Positions 56,135-64,000 of a DNA stretch of 64,000 bases are shown one piece after another. Origin of the DNA: Marsupella aquatica (Eukaryota; Marchantiophyta); NCBI GenBank assembly GCA_973895155.1, contig OZ316891.1:19282001-19346000 (forward strand). The letters run 5' to 3'. The notes under the pieces were generated by a model. The model was not told the DNA's origin, made no database searches, and was given only the letters and a program-made list of their open reading frames with translations. Made by a program: the position numbers and the translations under genes. Position 1 is the first letter of the stretch. Each line of letters opens with the position of its first letter.

Positions 56135-57595
56135 TTACCAGTCACTGAGCTGGTTGACGAGGTTTTTCTCCACAGTATGGTATGTCGTATGCAGACATTC
56201 CAAGGCTTTCGAAGACCGAGGATGGTTCAGCCACTCGTCGTACAATCCTATGGCCACAGGATTTTTAAACGGATCCTTCACATCCACCTCTTGGAGATAG
56301 ACACTCTCTAGGGTTTGAATCAACTCCTTCGCAGATTGTCCAACTTTGGGTTTTATCTGCCCTCCTCCATTAAGACAGCCCGATGGACAAGCCATGATTT
56401 CCACATAATCATAATCACACTTCCCGATCTTGATCTTTCGCACCAAAGTTTGAATGTTCCGGAACCCATAAGCACAGGCGAATCTCAAAACGACCTTCCC
56501 ATTATTCTCTAAAGTGATCTCCATAAAATCAGAATTTCGTAATGTTTTGAACTCAAGCTGCCCTGAAATCTCCTTTCCGAACAAAGTTTTGGCAGCATAG
56601 CGGAAGATAGTATCTACATAGCCACCACTTCCACCGCGGACCCCATAGAGCAGATCATCCTCGTCTACATTTGTGAGCATTCTATCGAGAGGAACCTCCT
56701 CTAAGGCAGGGAAATCTACACTTCTCTTCTCTAGCAAATCTAAAATCTCCCCTGAGGTGAGAACAGAGTCCACTTCGGTGACAGAGAAACCATCCTCCAC
56801 CGCGAACAGAAAATCGTCCCGTGAAGCCTCCAGCTTCTTATCGTAGCAGGGCATAATCGTTACGTGGTGAATCTCCTCGGGCTTAAACCCCAACTTCTTA
56901 CAAGCGTGCCGTTTGATAATCGCCCCCATCACCTGTTGAGGACTTTTCACAGTGCTAATGAATGGCAAAATCTCCGCCCCATGCGTCTTTTCTGCATAGC
57001 ACACCCAACCCGGACAAGCGGATGCCAGCACCGGCAGTCTCTGTTGCTGCTCTTTAGGGTTGGAATCGCCTTTTCTAAATTTCAAAGATTCTCTGTACTT
57101 GGACACGAATTCCTCGCAAGCTTCTATTAGAGAAAGATCTCGGCTACAGCTGGTGTCATATACTGCTTCTACACCCAATGACTTAAAAAATCCGGTCAAT
57201 TTCTTAAACGCCTGGAGCGCTGTGAGATTGTAGTGTGAAGCGAGAGACGCTCGAGACTGTGGAGACAAGGACACTATCACCTTCTTGTCCCCTGCTTCAA
57301 GGCGAGCCAGGAACTCATCCGTGCTCTGCTGCTCTAACATAACAGTCTCGGCTGAAGTAATACATCCGCTACAAGCCAGGCAATCGTGCAACGTGACCTT
57401 AACAGGCGCGTCAGTGTCCCTGGGCGTCTGATCGAATCGGGAGGTTACCTTGGCCTGTAATTGAACTACACCGTTCAGCTGGGTCGGTTCCGTTTTCTTC
57501 TTCTGCGCCGATAGAGAGACCACGCAAGACTGGGACGGAGCGATGTAGTCATTCAGATTGATGAGCTTTAGGGCTCCAGAAAAGTTGCTCGTCAT
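56135..57595 (-). CDS. NAR1: NAR1 / iron-only hydrogenase-like protein, cytosolic Fe-S assembly
   Basis: Intact, intron-free 486-codon frame starting MTSNFSGALK. NAR1 (plant name also GOLLUM, human CIAO3) hands Fe-S clusters from the cytosolic scaffold to the CIA targeting complex. The ligands are all visible: N-terminal cluster Cys24, Cys72, Cys75, Cys78 (HDCLACSGC); hydrogenase-type cluster Cys194 (ACPGW), Cys250 (MPCYDKK), Cys403 and Cys407 (MACPSGCLNGGGQ). Length is close to that of family members. The protein ends in LSDW; a terminal Trp after an acidic residue is the signal recognised by the CIA targeting complex, though the third residue from the end is Ser, not the usual Leu/Ile/Met. 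No break is seen. The lack of introns could be normal for the lineage or reflect an old retrocopy. Confidence 0.95.
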   Translation of the reverse strand: MTSNFSGALKLINLNDYIAPSQSCVVSLSAQKKKTEPTQLNGVVQLQAKVTSRFDQTPRDTDAPVKVTLHDCLACSGCITSAETVMLEQQSTDEFLARLEAGDKKVIVSLSPQSRASLASHYNLTALQAFKKLTGFFKSLGVEAVYDTSCSRDLSLIEACEEFVSKYRESLKFRKGDSNPKEQQQRLPVLASACPGWVCYAEKTHGAEILPFISTVKSPQQVMGAIIKRHACKKLGFKPEEIHHVTIMPCYDKKLEASRDDFLFAVEDGFSVTEVDSVLTSGEILDLLEKRSVDFPALEEVPLDRMLTNVDEDDLLYGVRGGSGGYVDTIFRYAAKTLFGKEISGQLEFKTLRNSDFMEITLENNGKVVLRFACAYGFRNIQTLVRKIKIGKCDYDYVEIMACPSGCLNGGGQIKPKVGQSAKELIQTLESVYLQEVDVKDPFKNPVAIGLYDEWLNHPRSSKALECLHTTYHTVEKNLVNQLSDW

Positions 57596-58192
57596 CCCGC
57601 CAAATTCTCCTCACTCTGGGATTTTGCTGTTAGCCTGCCTGAGACTAACATTGGATGCTACAACCACGCCGATGAACTGCTGCTTCTCGTTTCTTAGGCT
57701 CTGACGATGGATCACATGACTAAATCGCACGACAAAGCTCCTGGTCAATTTTGTGCTATCCTTTGCAACAATGTCCGTCCAACAATTCCAGAAAGTAGGA
57801 ACTCTTTTCCCCCCTTACTCTGCGAATGTCCCGATCCACTCTTCTCCTCCTCGTCGCCCGACGTGACCAGACTCGACCAGGCGCTCTTCTTCCTTCAAAC
57901 TAAAGCAACACAATCAATTCGCTTTTCGAAAATTCTCACCTCGGAAGCGGAAGTCAATCTCTATTATTTGTATGCTTCGTCCTTAGCTCTTTGAGAGTCT
58001 CAACTCTCAACTTGAGCAAGTTGGACGAGGTATCGCTGGAGAGAAACGCTTTAGAAAGTTCGCGTCCCCCTTGTCCAAATTCCAGGTAGTGTCCAATTTC
58101 CAGCCAACTCCCTCTGCATGCGTGTCTCTTTCCGTCTTTGTGTTGGACCTCTTGGTCCTTTGTGGCCATTTCACCTTTCTTTTCCCCCCTTT
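57596..58192. other. Upstream region of NAR1
   Basis: Likely promoter and leader of NAR1 (minus strand). No defined element is recognised; TTT at 58,190-58,192 borders the following MITE. Confidence 0.4.
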
Positions 58193-58730
58193 AGAGCATC
58201 TCTAACCCAACTGGGTTTTCATTTTCCCCCTTTTTAGAACATCTCTAACCCAACTGGGTTTTGCTAATGTAACGATCTCCAACCCAACTGGGTTTTGCTA
58301 ATGTAACGATCTCCAACCCAACTGGGTTTTGCTAATGTAACCATCTCCAACCCAACTGGGTTTCTATAACTTAACTGGGTCGGTGTGGACCCAGTAAAGA
58401 AAATCTAATCTAAAACCCACACCAACGCTTTCTGGATTTCAGGAACAAGGTTTTTTGGTGGAACAAGTTTTTTTTGGTTATTGGATTTGTATATGGGAGA
58501 GATTATGCACTAGTCTATTCCTTACTTGGTTAGTTGCTGGGTTTTCAAGATCTCTATCTAGGGTTGTTAGATCTTGATACCTGCTGTTTAGGGAAGATTA
58601 CTCCGTCAGGGTTGGGACTGGTTTTGAGTTGGCCCCTAAAGATATGTGCAGCGCACTAAATATAGGATGTTGTCAGACTGGGTATTTGATGTACCCAGTA
58701 AGTATAACCCTGTTGGGTTGGAGATGCTCT
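58193..58730. mobile_element. MITE with GAGCATCTC ends and an internal 34-bp minisatellite
   Basis: It starts AGAGCATCTCTAACCCAAC and ends in the complement (GTTGGGTTGGAGATGCTCT), with TTT on both sides as a possible 3-bp duplication. Inside, a 34-bp unit beginning AACCCAACTGGG repeats at 58,247, 58,281, 58,315 and 58,349. GAGCATCTCCAACCC ends are common among plant MITEs. Confidence 0.75.
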
Positions 58731-58733
58731 TTT

Positions 58734-58945
58734 GGGTTGCTTTGCCGTTTGGACCCTGTCTCCAGGTTCAGGCATTTTTGCCCTTTGGCAACGTGATATG
58801 AATTGAGCTCTTTCAAATGGTGGGCTACTTAAAAAGGTTTTCTTGGGTTCCTTTGCCATTGGGACCCTGTCTCCAGGTTCTGCATTTTTGCCAGGTTCTG
58901 CATTTTTGCCCTTTGGCAATGTGATATATACTGTGCTCTTTCCAA
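58734..58945. repeat. Direct duplication, about 110-bp spacing
   Basis: GGACCCTGTCTCCAGGTTC ... CATTTTTGCCCTTTGGCAA ... occurs twice; the second copy has an extra internal CAGGTTCTGCATTTTTGC duplication. Confidence 0.85.
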
Positions 58946-60363
58946 TGGGTTCCCTGTGGTTTGTGTTTGTAGTGGAAAAGTTACGCAACCATGGGCCATG
59001 AATCTTGGTCCAAGAATGAAATTGTTATGGGGGTCCATATAAAATGGTAGTCACATAGCACTTTCTGGCTCATCTTTGTTGTCCTTGATAGGAATTCAAA
59101 GATGGTGGGCTAGCTAATCCTTTTTCCACCAAAAAAAACCAAATGGGAAGCAAGGGGGAAAAAACTGCCCAAGCCAAAAATGAACACCAGGCACCAGGTC
59201 AGTGGCCACAGCCCCCACCACGAGGGTGAAAAAACCTAATCGGGCCACGAGAGCCAGAAGAGCCAAAGGAGAGTGGCCAATCGAGTGGCCTCATCCAACA
59301 ACCAGCTGATGCAATTCCTTTGGAACTTACAAAAGTAACTCCAATTCTAATGCTAGAAAGTTTTAAAAATCTGTCTCTAGGGTCACTAGCTGAGGAGTGG
59401 CTCCTCCTAAGATTAGTTGTGACAATCCTACTCTTGCCCTTGTGGTCTTCAACAATAGAAACCTGTCTACCACTCCTGTCAAAAACACCTATCAAAGTCA
59501 GCCAGCCTACTTCCCTCACAATGCAAGGAACAAAGCAAAAGGTGCATCAGGTCAAGATCCATTATATCTATACACTTAACTCTTGTTGAGGGTGTCAAGG
59601 TTAAGTGTCTGGAGGATCTGAATATATAGCACCCAGGGCTTGAGCACCTCATGAAGCTTGCTAAGGGATTTCTACAATTGTCTTGCTTTCTTTGGGAATT
59701 ACACATATCCAAAATGAAAATAATGTAGTTCTCAGTCTGTCTCAAGATAACCCATCCTGCAGGCAAGCGCCCAAGGAACTGAAAGTGACTCTTATTGTTC
59801 CTCTCTTTCTAAGTAGTGGTGCAAAGATGGTGGGCTAGTTACAAAGCTGGTTTCATAATTTGGCTTCATATGACATTGGTACTTTATCAGAGGTCCAATT
59901 TTGTGAATAAATACTATTCACAAGTGAGCCCCCCATCAACCCTTTCACAAATAAATAGTGATGAACTTTATTTAACCAAACACCTACAATTATCAATCAT
60001 GCCAAAAATGATTATCTTTGTGTCAAAAAAAAAAGATGCTGGAGAAAATTGTGGTCATTCACCCAATAGAAAATGATTTTCTTTGCACATGAGATCCTCC
60101 TTTGTCTCCTGCCCAATCTGCTTACCATGAATAAACAGGAAAAAAGTTTGAAATTTTGAAAAAAATGTGTATTTTTAAAATTATAAATTAAAATAAGAAA
60201 AACAAAAGAGAAGAGAAAATAATCAATTATTTGACACTTCTCCCCCATGTGGCGCGATTGTGCTTGGACTTCATAACATTATGGTTGTTGTCACGGTTCT
60301 GGCATCCCCAGTCTCACCCTCCTCAATTGACATGACTTTCACAACAATAGCACTGACAGAAAT
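58946..60363. other. Intergenic, nothing recognised
   Basis: The phrase GGTGGGCTAGTTACAAAGCT occurs near 59,829 and again near 60,896, with weaker forms near 58,817, 59,105 and 61,203; a dispersed repeat is likely. No gene supported. Confidence 0.4.
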
Positions 60364-60495
60364 GCTGAAGCAGGCATGGCTGAGTGGTAGCTCACTTGAG
60401 CAGGGTCTCATAGGTTATGGGTTCAAAGTTGCAACTGGCTTGTATTGCCTCGCTTTCCGTGGGGTTTCACAGATTTTCCTATTAAAAACAATTCT
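60364..60495 (+). mobile_element. tRNA-derived SINE
   Basis: A-box TGGCTGAGTGGTAGCTC at 60,377-60,393 and B-box-like GGGTTCAAAGTT from 60,419, about 40 bases apart as in a tRNA promoter. They are followed by GTGGGGTTTCACAGATTTTC and a short A-rich end. It cannot fold into a complete tRNA, so it is a SINE and not a tRNA gene. It is related to the SINE in the insertion at 26,724-27,076. Confidence 0.6.
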
Positions 60496-60940
60496 TGACC
60501 AAAATGACACAAAAATGACAGCATGTCCACAATAATAACACTCCACCAAAACAATGAGACTTTGTTCCACTCCCACAAACATGATTGCACAAAGAACTCA
60601 GTCGGCACAACAACATTTAATTGCCTCCCTTACAATCTTTTTCCTCTCCATGGTCATGTGACTGTGCATTGCATGGTTGGGTATTGTCGCACCAACAAGC
60701 ACATTGTCACAACGATGATCATCGCCTACAATTCCTTGTCTCACCTTGACATTATTGTGCCATGCACTGGGTATCCCTGCACAAAGTACAACATGGCCCC
60801 AATGACCTCATGCAACATAAGAATCTGTAATAACTTTTTATTTAACTTACCCTAGGTGAGGCTCATAGGATTGTGATCTTTGATGGGAATCAAGAAAGGT
60901 GGGCTAGTTACAAAGCTGTGGAGATTGTGAGTAGTTATGA

Positions 60941-61040
60941 AGTTGCTTTGGTTTGGCCTCAAATGAGCTATGGTGAGTTGTAAAAAGTTGCTTTTGTTTG
61001 GCCTCAAATGAGCTATGGTGAGTTGTAAAAAGTTGCTTAT
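60941..61040. repeat. Tandem repeat, 45-bp unit
   Basis: AGTTGCTTTxGTTTGGCCTC ... ATGAGCTATGGTGAGTTGTA starts at 60,941 and 60,986 with a partial third at 61,031. Confidence 0.9.
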
Positions 61041-62900
61041 TCACAAAGAAATCCTAATCGTGGTCCTGTGAGCCCTTTCACAAATATTCCTCCAACAACC
61101 TTCATATATCACACACATAAGAAGATGGACACAGTCAGTCTTGTGGTGGTGACTAGTTTTTACTCATAAGTTTGTGATCCCTATTGAATCAAGAGAACGA
61201 TGGTGGGCTTTCATTTTGCTTCTAATGAGCTCTGGTGCATTTCCAGATTTTGAAGATTTCACAATAAAATACTACTCAAAAATATTCACACAAACACAAA
61301 AATTGAGCGGATAATCATTATGACAAAAAGTTTCTTGAAGCATATACAAATTTAAGATTTGTGGGAGAGAGATGACTAATAGTCCATGATGAAGGATGAT
61401 TTGGAAATTGTTGAGACCTCAGGGAGTTAACTTTGTGTGTATTTTGGGGTACCACCTATGATGCTAGTCTGATTTAAAAACCCTATCTTTCTACTTATAT
61501 TTTAGTTTATAAATTATATATGTTAGGGACATGTGTACATATACTAGTGTACCTTGTTTTACCTTCCAGACTTTTCAACAGGTTCACCACAAATATAGGG
61601 GCCTTGATGTAGGCCATTAATATAGGGGCCTTGATATAGTGAGACCCTTGAAAGCTCAAGAATGTTAGCCCATGCAAGGCCTAGTGAAAACTGCCCCTCG
61701 TTTGATTAATATAATAATTCCTTTTAGCTCATTATTTCCAGCCAAGGGCAATGGTTAGAGTTTGGAGTTGTTTTTTCTTCAAAACAGTAAATTTACTTAG
61801 CGCTAGATACCTGGTTAGGATAATTCCTTAGCAGAGCACGACCCACAGACAAAAAGGTCGTCCATCCATGCACATACAAGATGCCTTTTTGCATGCTACT
61901 TGGGAACTTATAGATGCACACCAAGCGAGTCCTAATTGGTCAAAAATCTCATGAAACAATCATAGTTGTAAACTGGTCCTACTTCCCCACCTTTCCATCC
62001 TGTTGGTCAATGAAATGCTTATGTTCATGAATCTCATTGGCTAGTGAAAGGAGAAGGTAGGCTCAATATTTTTTGCTTAGAAGGTTAGGCATTAGAGAAC
62101 AAACTATGGGTGACCATATGAAATCAATCCTATTTGGATGTATGCTGGCCTTATCTCCTCACATTTCCATCCTAGTCATTGTGAATCAAGTGGTGATAGT
62201 CATGAATATAAATTTGCTTTATTAATGATTGTTTTCATCGATCTTAGTTTGTCCAATTTTATTGAACTAGTCCATGAAGAAGTGATCATGTATTCTTGTT
62301 GATCAAGTAATCTACAGATGAGAACCCTGCCTCGCCTAGACTACCATTGCCTTACATGATTACGAGGGTGTGTCAATCCTCAAGTAGTACAGCACACAGG
62401 TTCCTGTAATATCATATGACTGTAAATATTCTTGGTGTCAAGTGATTTTTAAAATTTTCCTTGTTTGTGACCAGCCTATAAGGTTGCCTTATGGCTATGT
62501 CTTATGGATGTCTCTGAAGAACAAAGTATCTGACACTAATTTTAATGTCCATAACGATTGGGTCTGTAATTCATAACCCACTCAGTAACAAGTCCAAACT
62601 TTGAAACTTTAAGACTCCCTAGAGGTATATGTTTGATGGGACCCTTGCCAAGACAAACTTAGATGATGGGTCTCTATGAAACTTCTGCTACAAACTAGGC
62701 CCCCTATGTAGGTTCCATGCATATGGTTCTTATATGTGGTGCCTACTTGCATGATCAACTATACATTTCCCCTCGCCCAGCACTCCGCCCAAGCAGGCGC
62801 CGTGGATGGCCTCCATAGACGGTGGAAGCCAAGAGTTCCACTGTGGTTCTGACACTGTCAGAGCTCTGCATCGTTTGGAGTATGGTTTGCCTGCAGCGCA
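61041..62900. other. Intergenic, nothing recognised
   Basis: A word AATATAGGGGCCTTGATxTAG is duplicated near 61,594 and 61,619. No frame with motifs was seen. Confidence 0.4.
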
Positions 62901-62901
62901 G

Positions 62902-62972
62902 TTTGGTTTAGCCGGTGCCGACAAAGCTTTACCATGGTTTGGTTTAGCCGGTGCTGACAAAGCTTACCACAG
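62902..62972. repeat. Tandem duplication, about 36-bp unit
   Basis: TGGTTTAGCCGGTGC(C/T)GACAAAGCTT occurs twice in a row. Confidence 0.9.
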
Positions 62973-63030
62973 TTCTTTGCCAAAGCGCTGCCATTACCAT
63001 ACTGTGGACCCGGGTGTGATTTGGGTGACA

Positions 63031-63305
63031 GTAAATGGCTATGAACAGGGAGAGTTGGATGAAACATGAACCCTCTATGATGGGTTTCAGAGGGCAAGGG
63101 GTAACACAGTTGTGAGTTTTTGGAAATTGAGGAAGAAGGTGAATACTGTGGTAGAGTGGCATGCAAGGGTAAATGGCTATGAACTGGGAGCGTTGGATGA
63201 AACATGAACGGTGGATAATGGGTTTCAGAGGGCGAGGGGTAACGCAGTTTGTGAGGTTTTGAAATTGAGGAAGAGGGGGATACTGTGGTAGAGTGGGCAC
63301 TAACT
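63031..63305. repeat. 138-bp tandem duplication upstream of the SPIRAL1-like gene
   Basis: GTAAATGGCTATGAAC starts at 63,031 and 63,169. Both copies run through GTTGGATGAAACATGAAC, GGGTTTCAGAGGGC and GATACTGTGGTAGAGTGG-like blocks with few differences. The pair lies just upstream of the presumed promoter. Confidence 0.9.
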
Positions 63306-63827
63306 GCGGTGGAGACGAGGGCGGGTACGGAGGTTCGAGGTTTACACGCGCGCATATCTTGCTTGCTTCCGGCTGAGGGAGAAGAGCTTCCCCCCTTTGT
63401 TAGAGAGAACCTGTACGCCACTTTCTCTCTTCTCTCTCTTGCAAACGCACCAACATCATCGTCGTCTTGCTTCGCTCTCTGGGCGGTCGGTCGAGCTCTG
63501 CCGTTTTGGTGTTCGATTCAGTTTGCGTTGCGGAGAAGTGCTGCTTCCGTTGTTCCGGTACTGGTGTTGCTGTTGCTGTTGTGCAGTGCAGATCGGTGAG
63601 GTTGTTGCCGTGCGAAGGAGATTTTGAAGCAAAGGATTTATTATCGCGTTGGGAAGGAGCGGAGCTGGGGAAGCAGGAACTGAAGGAAGTGACCGTCCGA
63701 CATTCGTTTCCGTCGCAGATCTGGAGCAGACATTGACACGGAAGGAAGAGTTTGTTCGGAAAGAGGGAGCGTAAGAGAGTGGTGCAGGAAGGCGGAGAGC
63801 GGCAGAGAGTAGTGTGAGTAAGGCGAT
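63306..63827 (+). promoter_or_regulatory. Presumed promoter and 5' leader of the SPIRAL1-like gene
   Basis: GC-richer sequence with CT-rich runs (CTTTCTCTCTTCTCTCTCTT near 63,421) typical of plant core promoters and leaders. Open frames here are not convincing. A possible splice donor ATCG|GTGAGG lies near 63,594. Confidence 0.4.
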
Positions 63828-64000
63828 ATGGGGCGCGGTGTTAGCAGTGGAGGAGGTCAGAGTTCTTTGGGATATCTGTTCGGAAGCGATTGCAACCCGG
63901 TCAATGGAGTGAAGGCACCCTCGGCCGCAGCTCTCGAGCAACAACAAACTGCACGCCAAGCGAGTGCCGACGCGGCTGCTCATATCGCGAGGGAGGGCCC
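63828..64000 (+). CDS. SPIRAL1-like microtubule-associated protein, 5' part only
   Basis: ATG at 63,828 opens a frame that runs off the window after 57 codons. It begins MGRGVSSGGGQSSLGYLFG, the diagnostic N-terminal repeat of plant SPIRAL1 (SPR1) and SP1L proteins. These small proteins sit on cortical microtubules and plus ends and control anisotropic cell growth; they usually have about 100-130 residues with a second similar motif at the C terminus. That part is outside the window. The following Ala/Gln-rich stretch (AAALEQQQTARQAS) fits the variable middle. No stop or frame break is seen. Confidence 0.85.
   Translation, partial: MGRGVSSGGGQSSLGYLFGSDCNPVNGVKAPSAAALEQQQTARQASADAAAHIAREG

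Noticed and set aside
60364-60440. tRNA gene
   Set aside because: A- and B-like boxes are present, but no acceptor stem or anticodon arm can be drawn; a SINE is the better reading.

Overview
The window is nuclear DNA of a land plant with a repeat-rich genome. I infer this from a SPIRAL1-type microtubule protein at the right edge, a plant-type steroid 5-alpha-reductase family gene, an intron-free NAR1 gene, GT-AG introns, and plant-style hAT, PIF/Harbinger, LINE and SINE elements. The species cannot be named from sequence alone. The low gene density, with three recognisable host genes in 64 kb, and the LINE with a restriction-like endonuclease would fit a seed-free plant (fern, lycophyte or bryophyte), but that is a guess.

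Layout. 1-2.9 kb: no gene seen. 2.9-7.5 kb: a long LINE on the minus strand with N-terminal zinc finger, reverse transcriptase, zinc knuckle and restriction-like endonuclease, broken by a frameshift and one in-frame TAG. 7.5-13.1 kb: AT-rich intergenic DNA with small repeats. 13,184-24,727: an 11.5-kb hAT-type transposon with an exact 8-bp target duplication (GTGGGGAG). It carries a protein kinase gene, a coiled-coil RING-H2 gene and a convergent hAT transposase gene. Its ends are GC-rich, and two inverted arrays of stem-loops lie just inside them. 25,167-25,506: a 340-bp deletion derivative of the same family with its own exact 8-bp duplication. 25.5-27.3 kb: tandem repeats with a SINE-containing insertion. 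29,529-35,878: a 6.35-kb PIF/Harbinger element (16-bp perfect terminal inverted repeats, 3-bp duplication AAT) that encodes transposase, a Myb/SANT-like protein and, unusually, a small RPA-like OB-fold protein. 37,014-38,126: a 5'-truncated copy of the LINE with an 8-bp target duplication. 39.3-40.7 kb and 52.5-53.8 kb: two long inverted-repeat (foldback) elements. 43,863-46,021: a two-exon steroid 5-alpha-reductase family gene (minus). 48.4-51.6 kb: hairpin and minisatellite DNA. 56,135-57,595: NAR1, cytosolic Fe-S assembly (minus). 58.2-61 kb: a MITE with an internal minisatellite, direct repeats and a SINE. 63,828 to the right edge: start of a SPIRAL1-like gene preceded by a duplicated 138-bp upstream segment.

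The strongest candidate for an undescribed system is the 11.5-kb hAT element. It combines a kinase with all catalytic motifs, a RING protein and a transposase inside one precisely delimited mobile unit. Six stem-loops share one conserved core but have private, internally complementary arms. They sit three per side in opposite orientation, in the leader region of the outermost gene on each side. Large hairpins also fill the gap between the convergent RING and transposase genes. The copy here looks decayed: the premature stops in its kinase and transposase frames are TAA/TAG codons that single C-to-T changes from CAA/CAG would produce. The same holds for the LINE (TAG) and, from CGA, for the Harbinger Myb-like gene (TGA).
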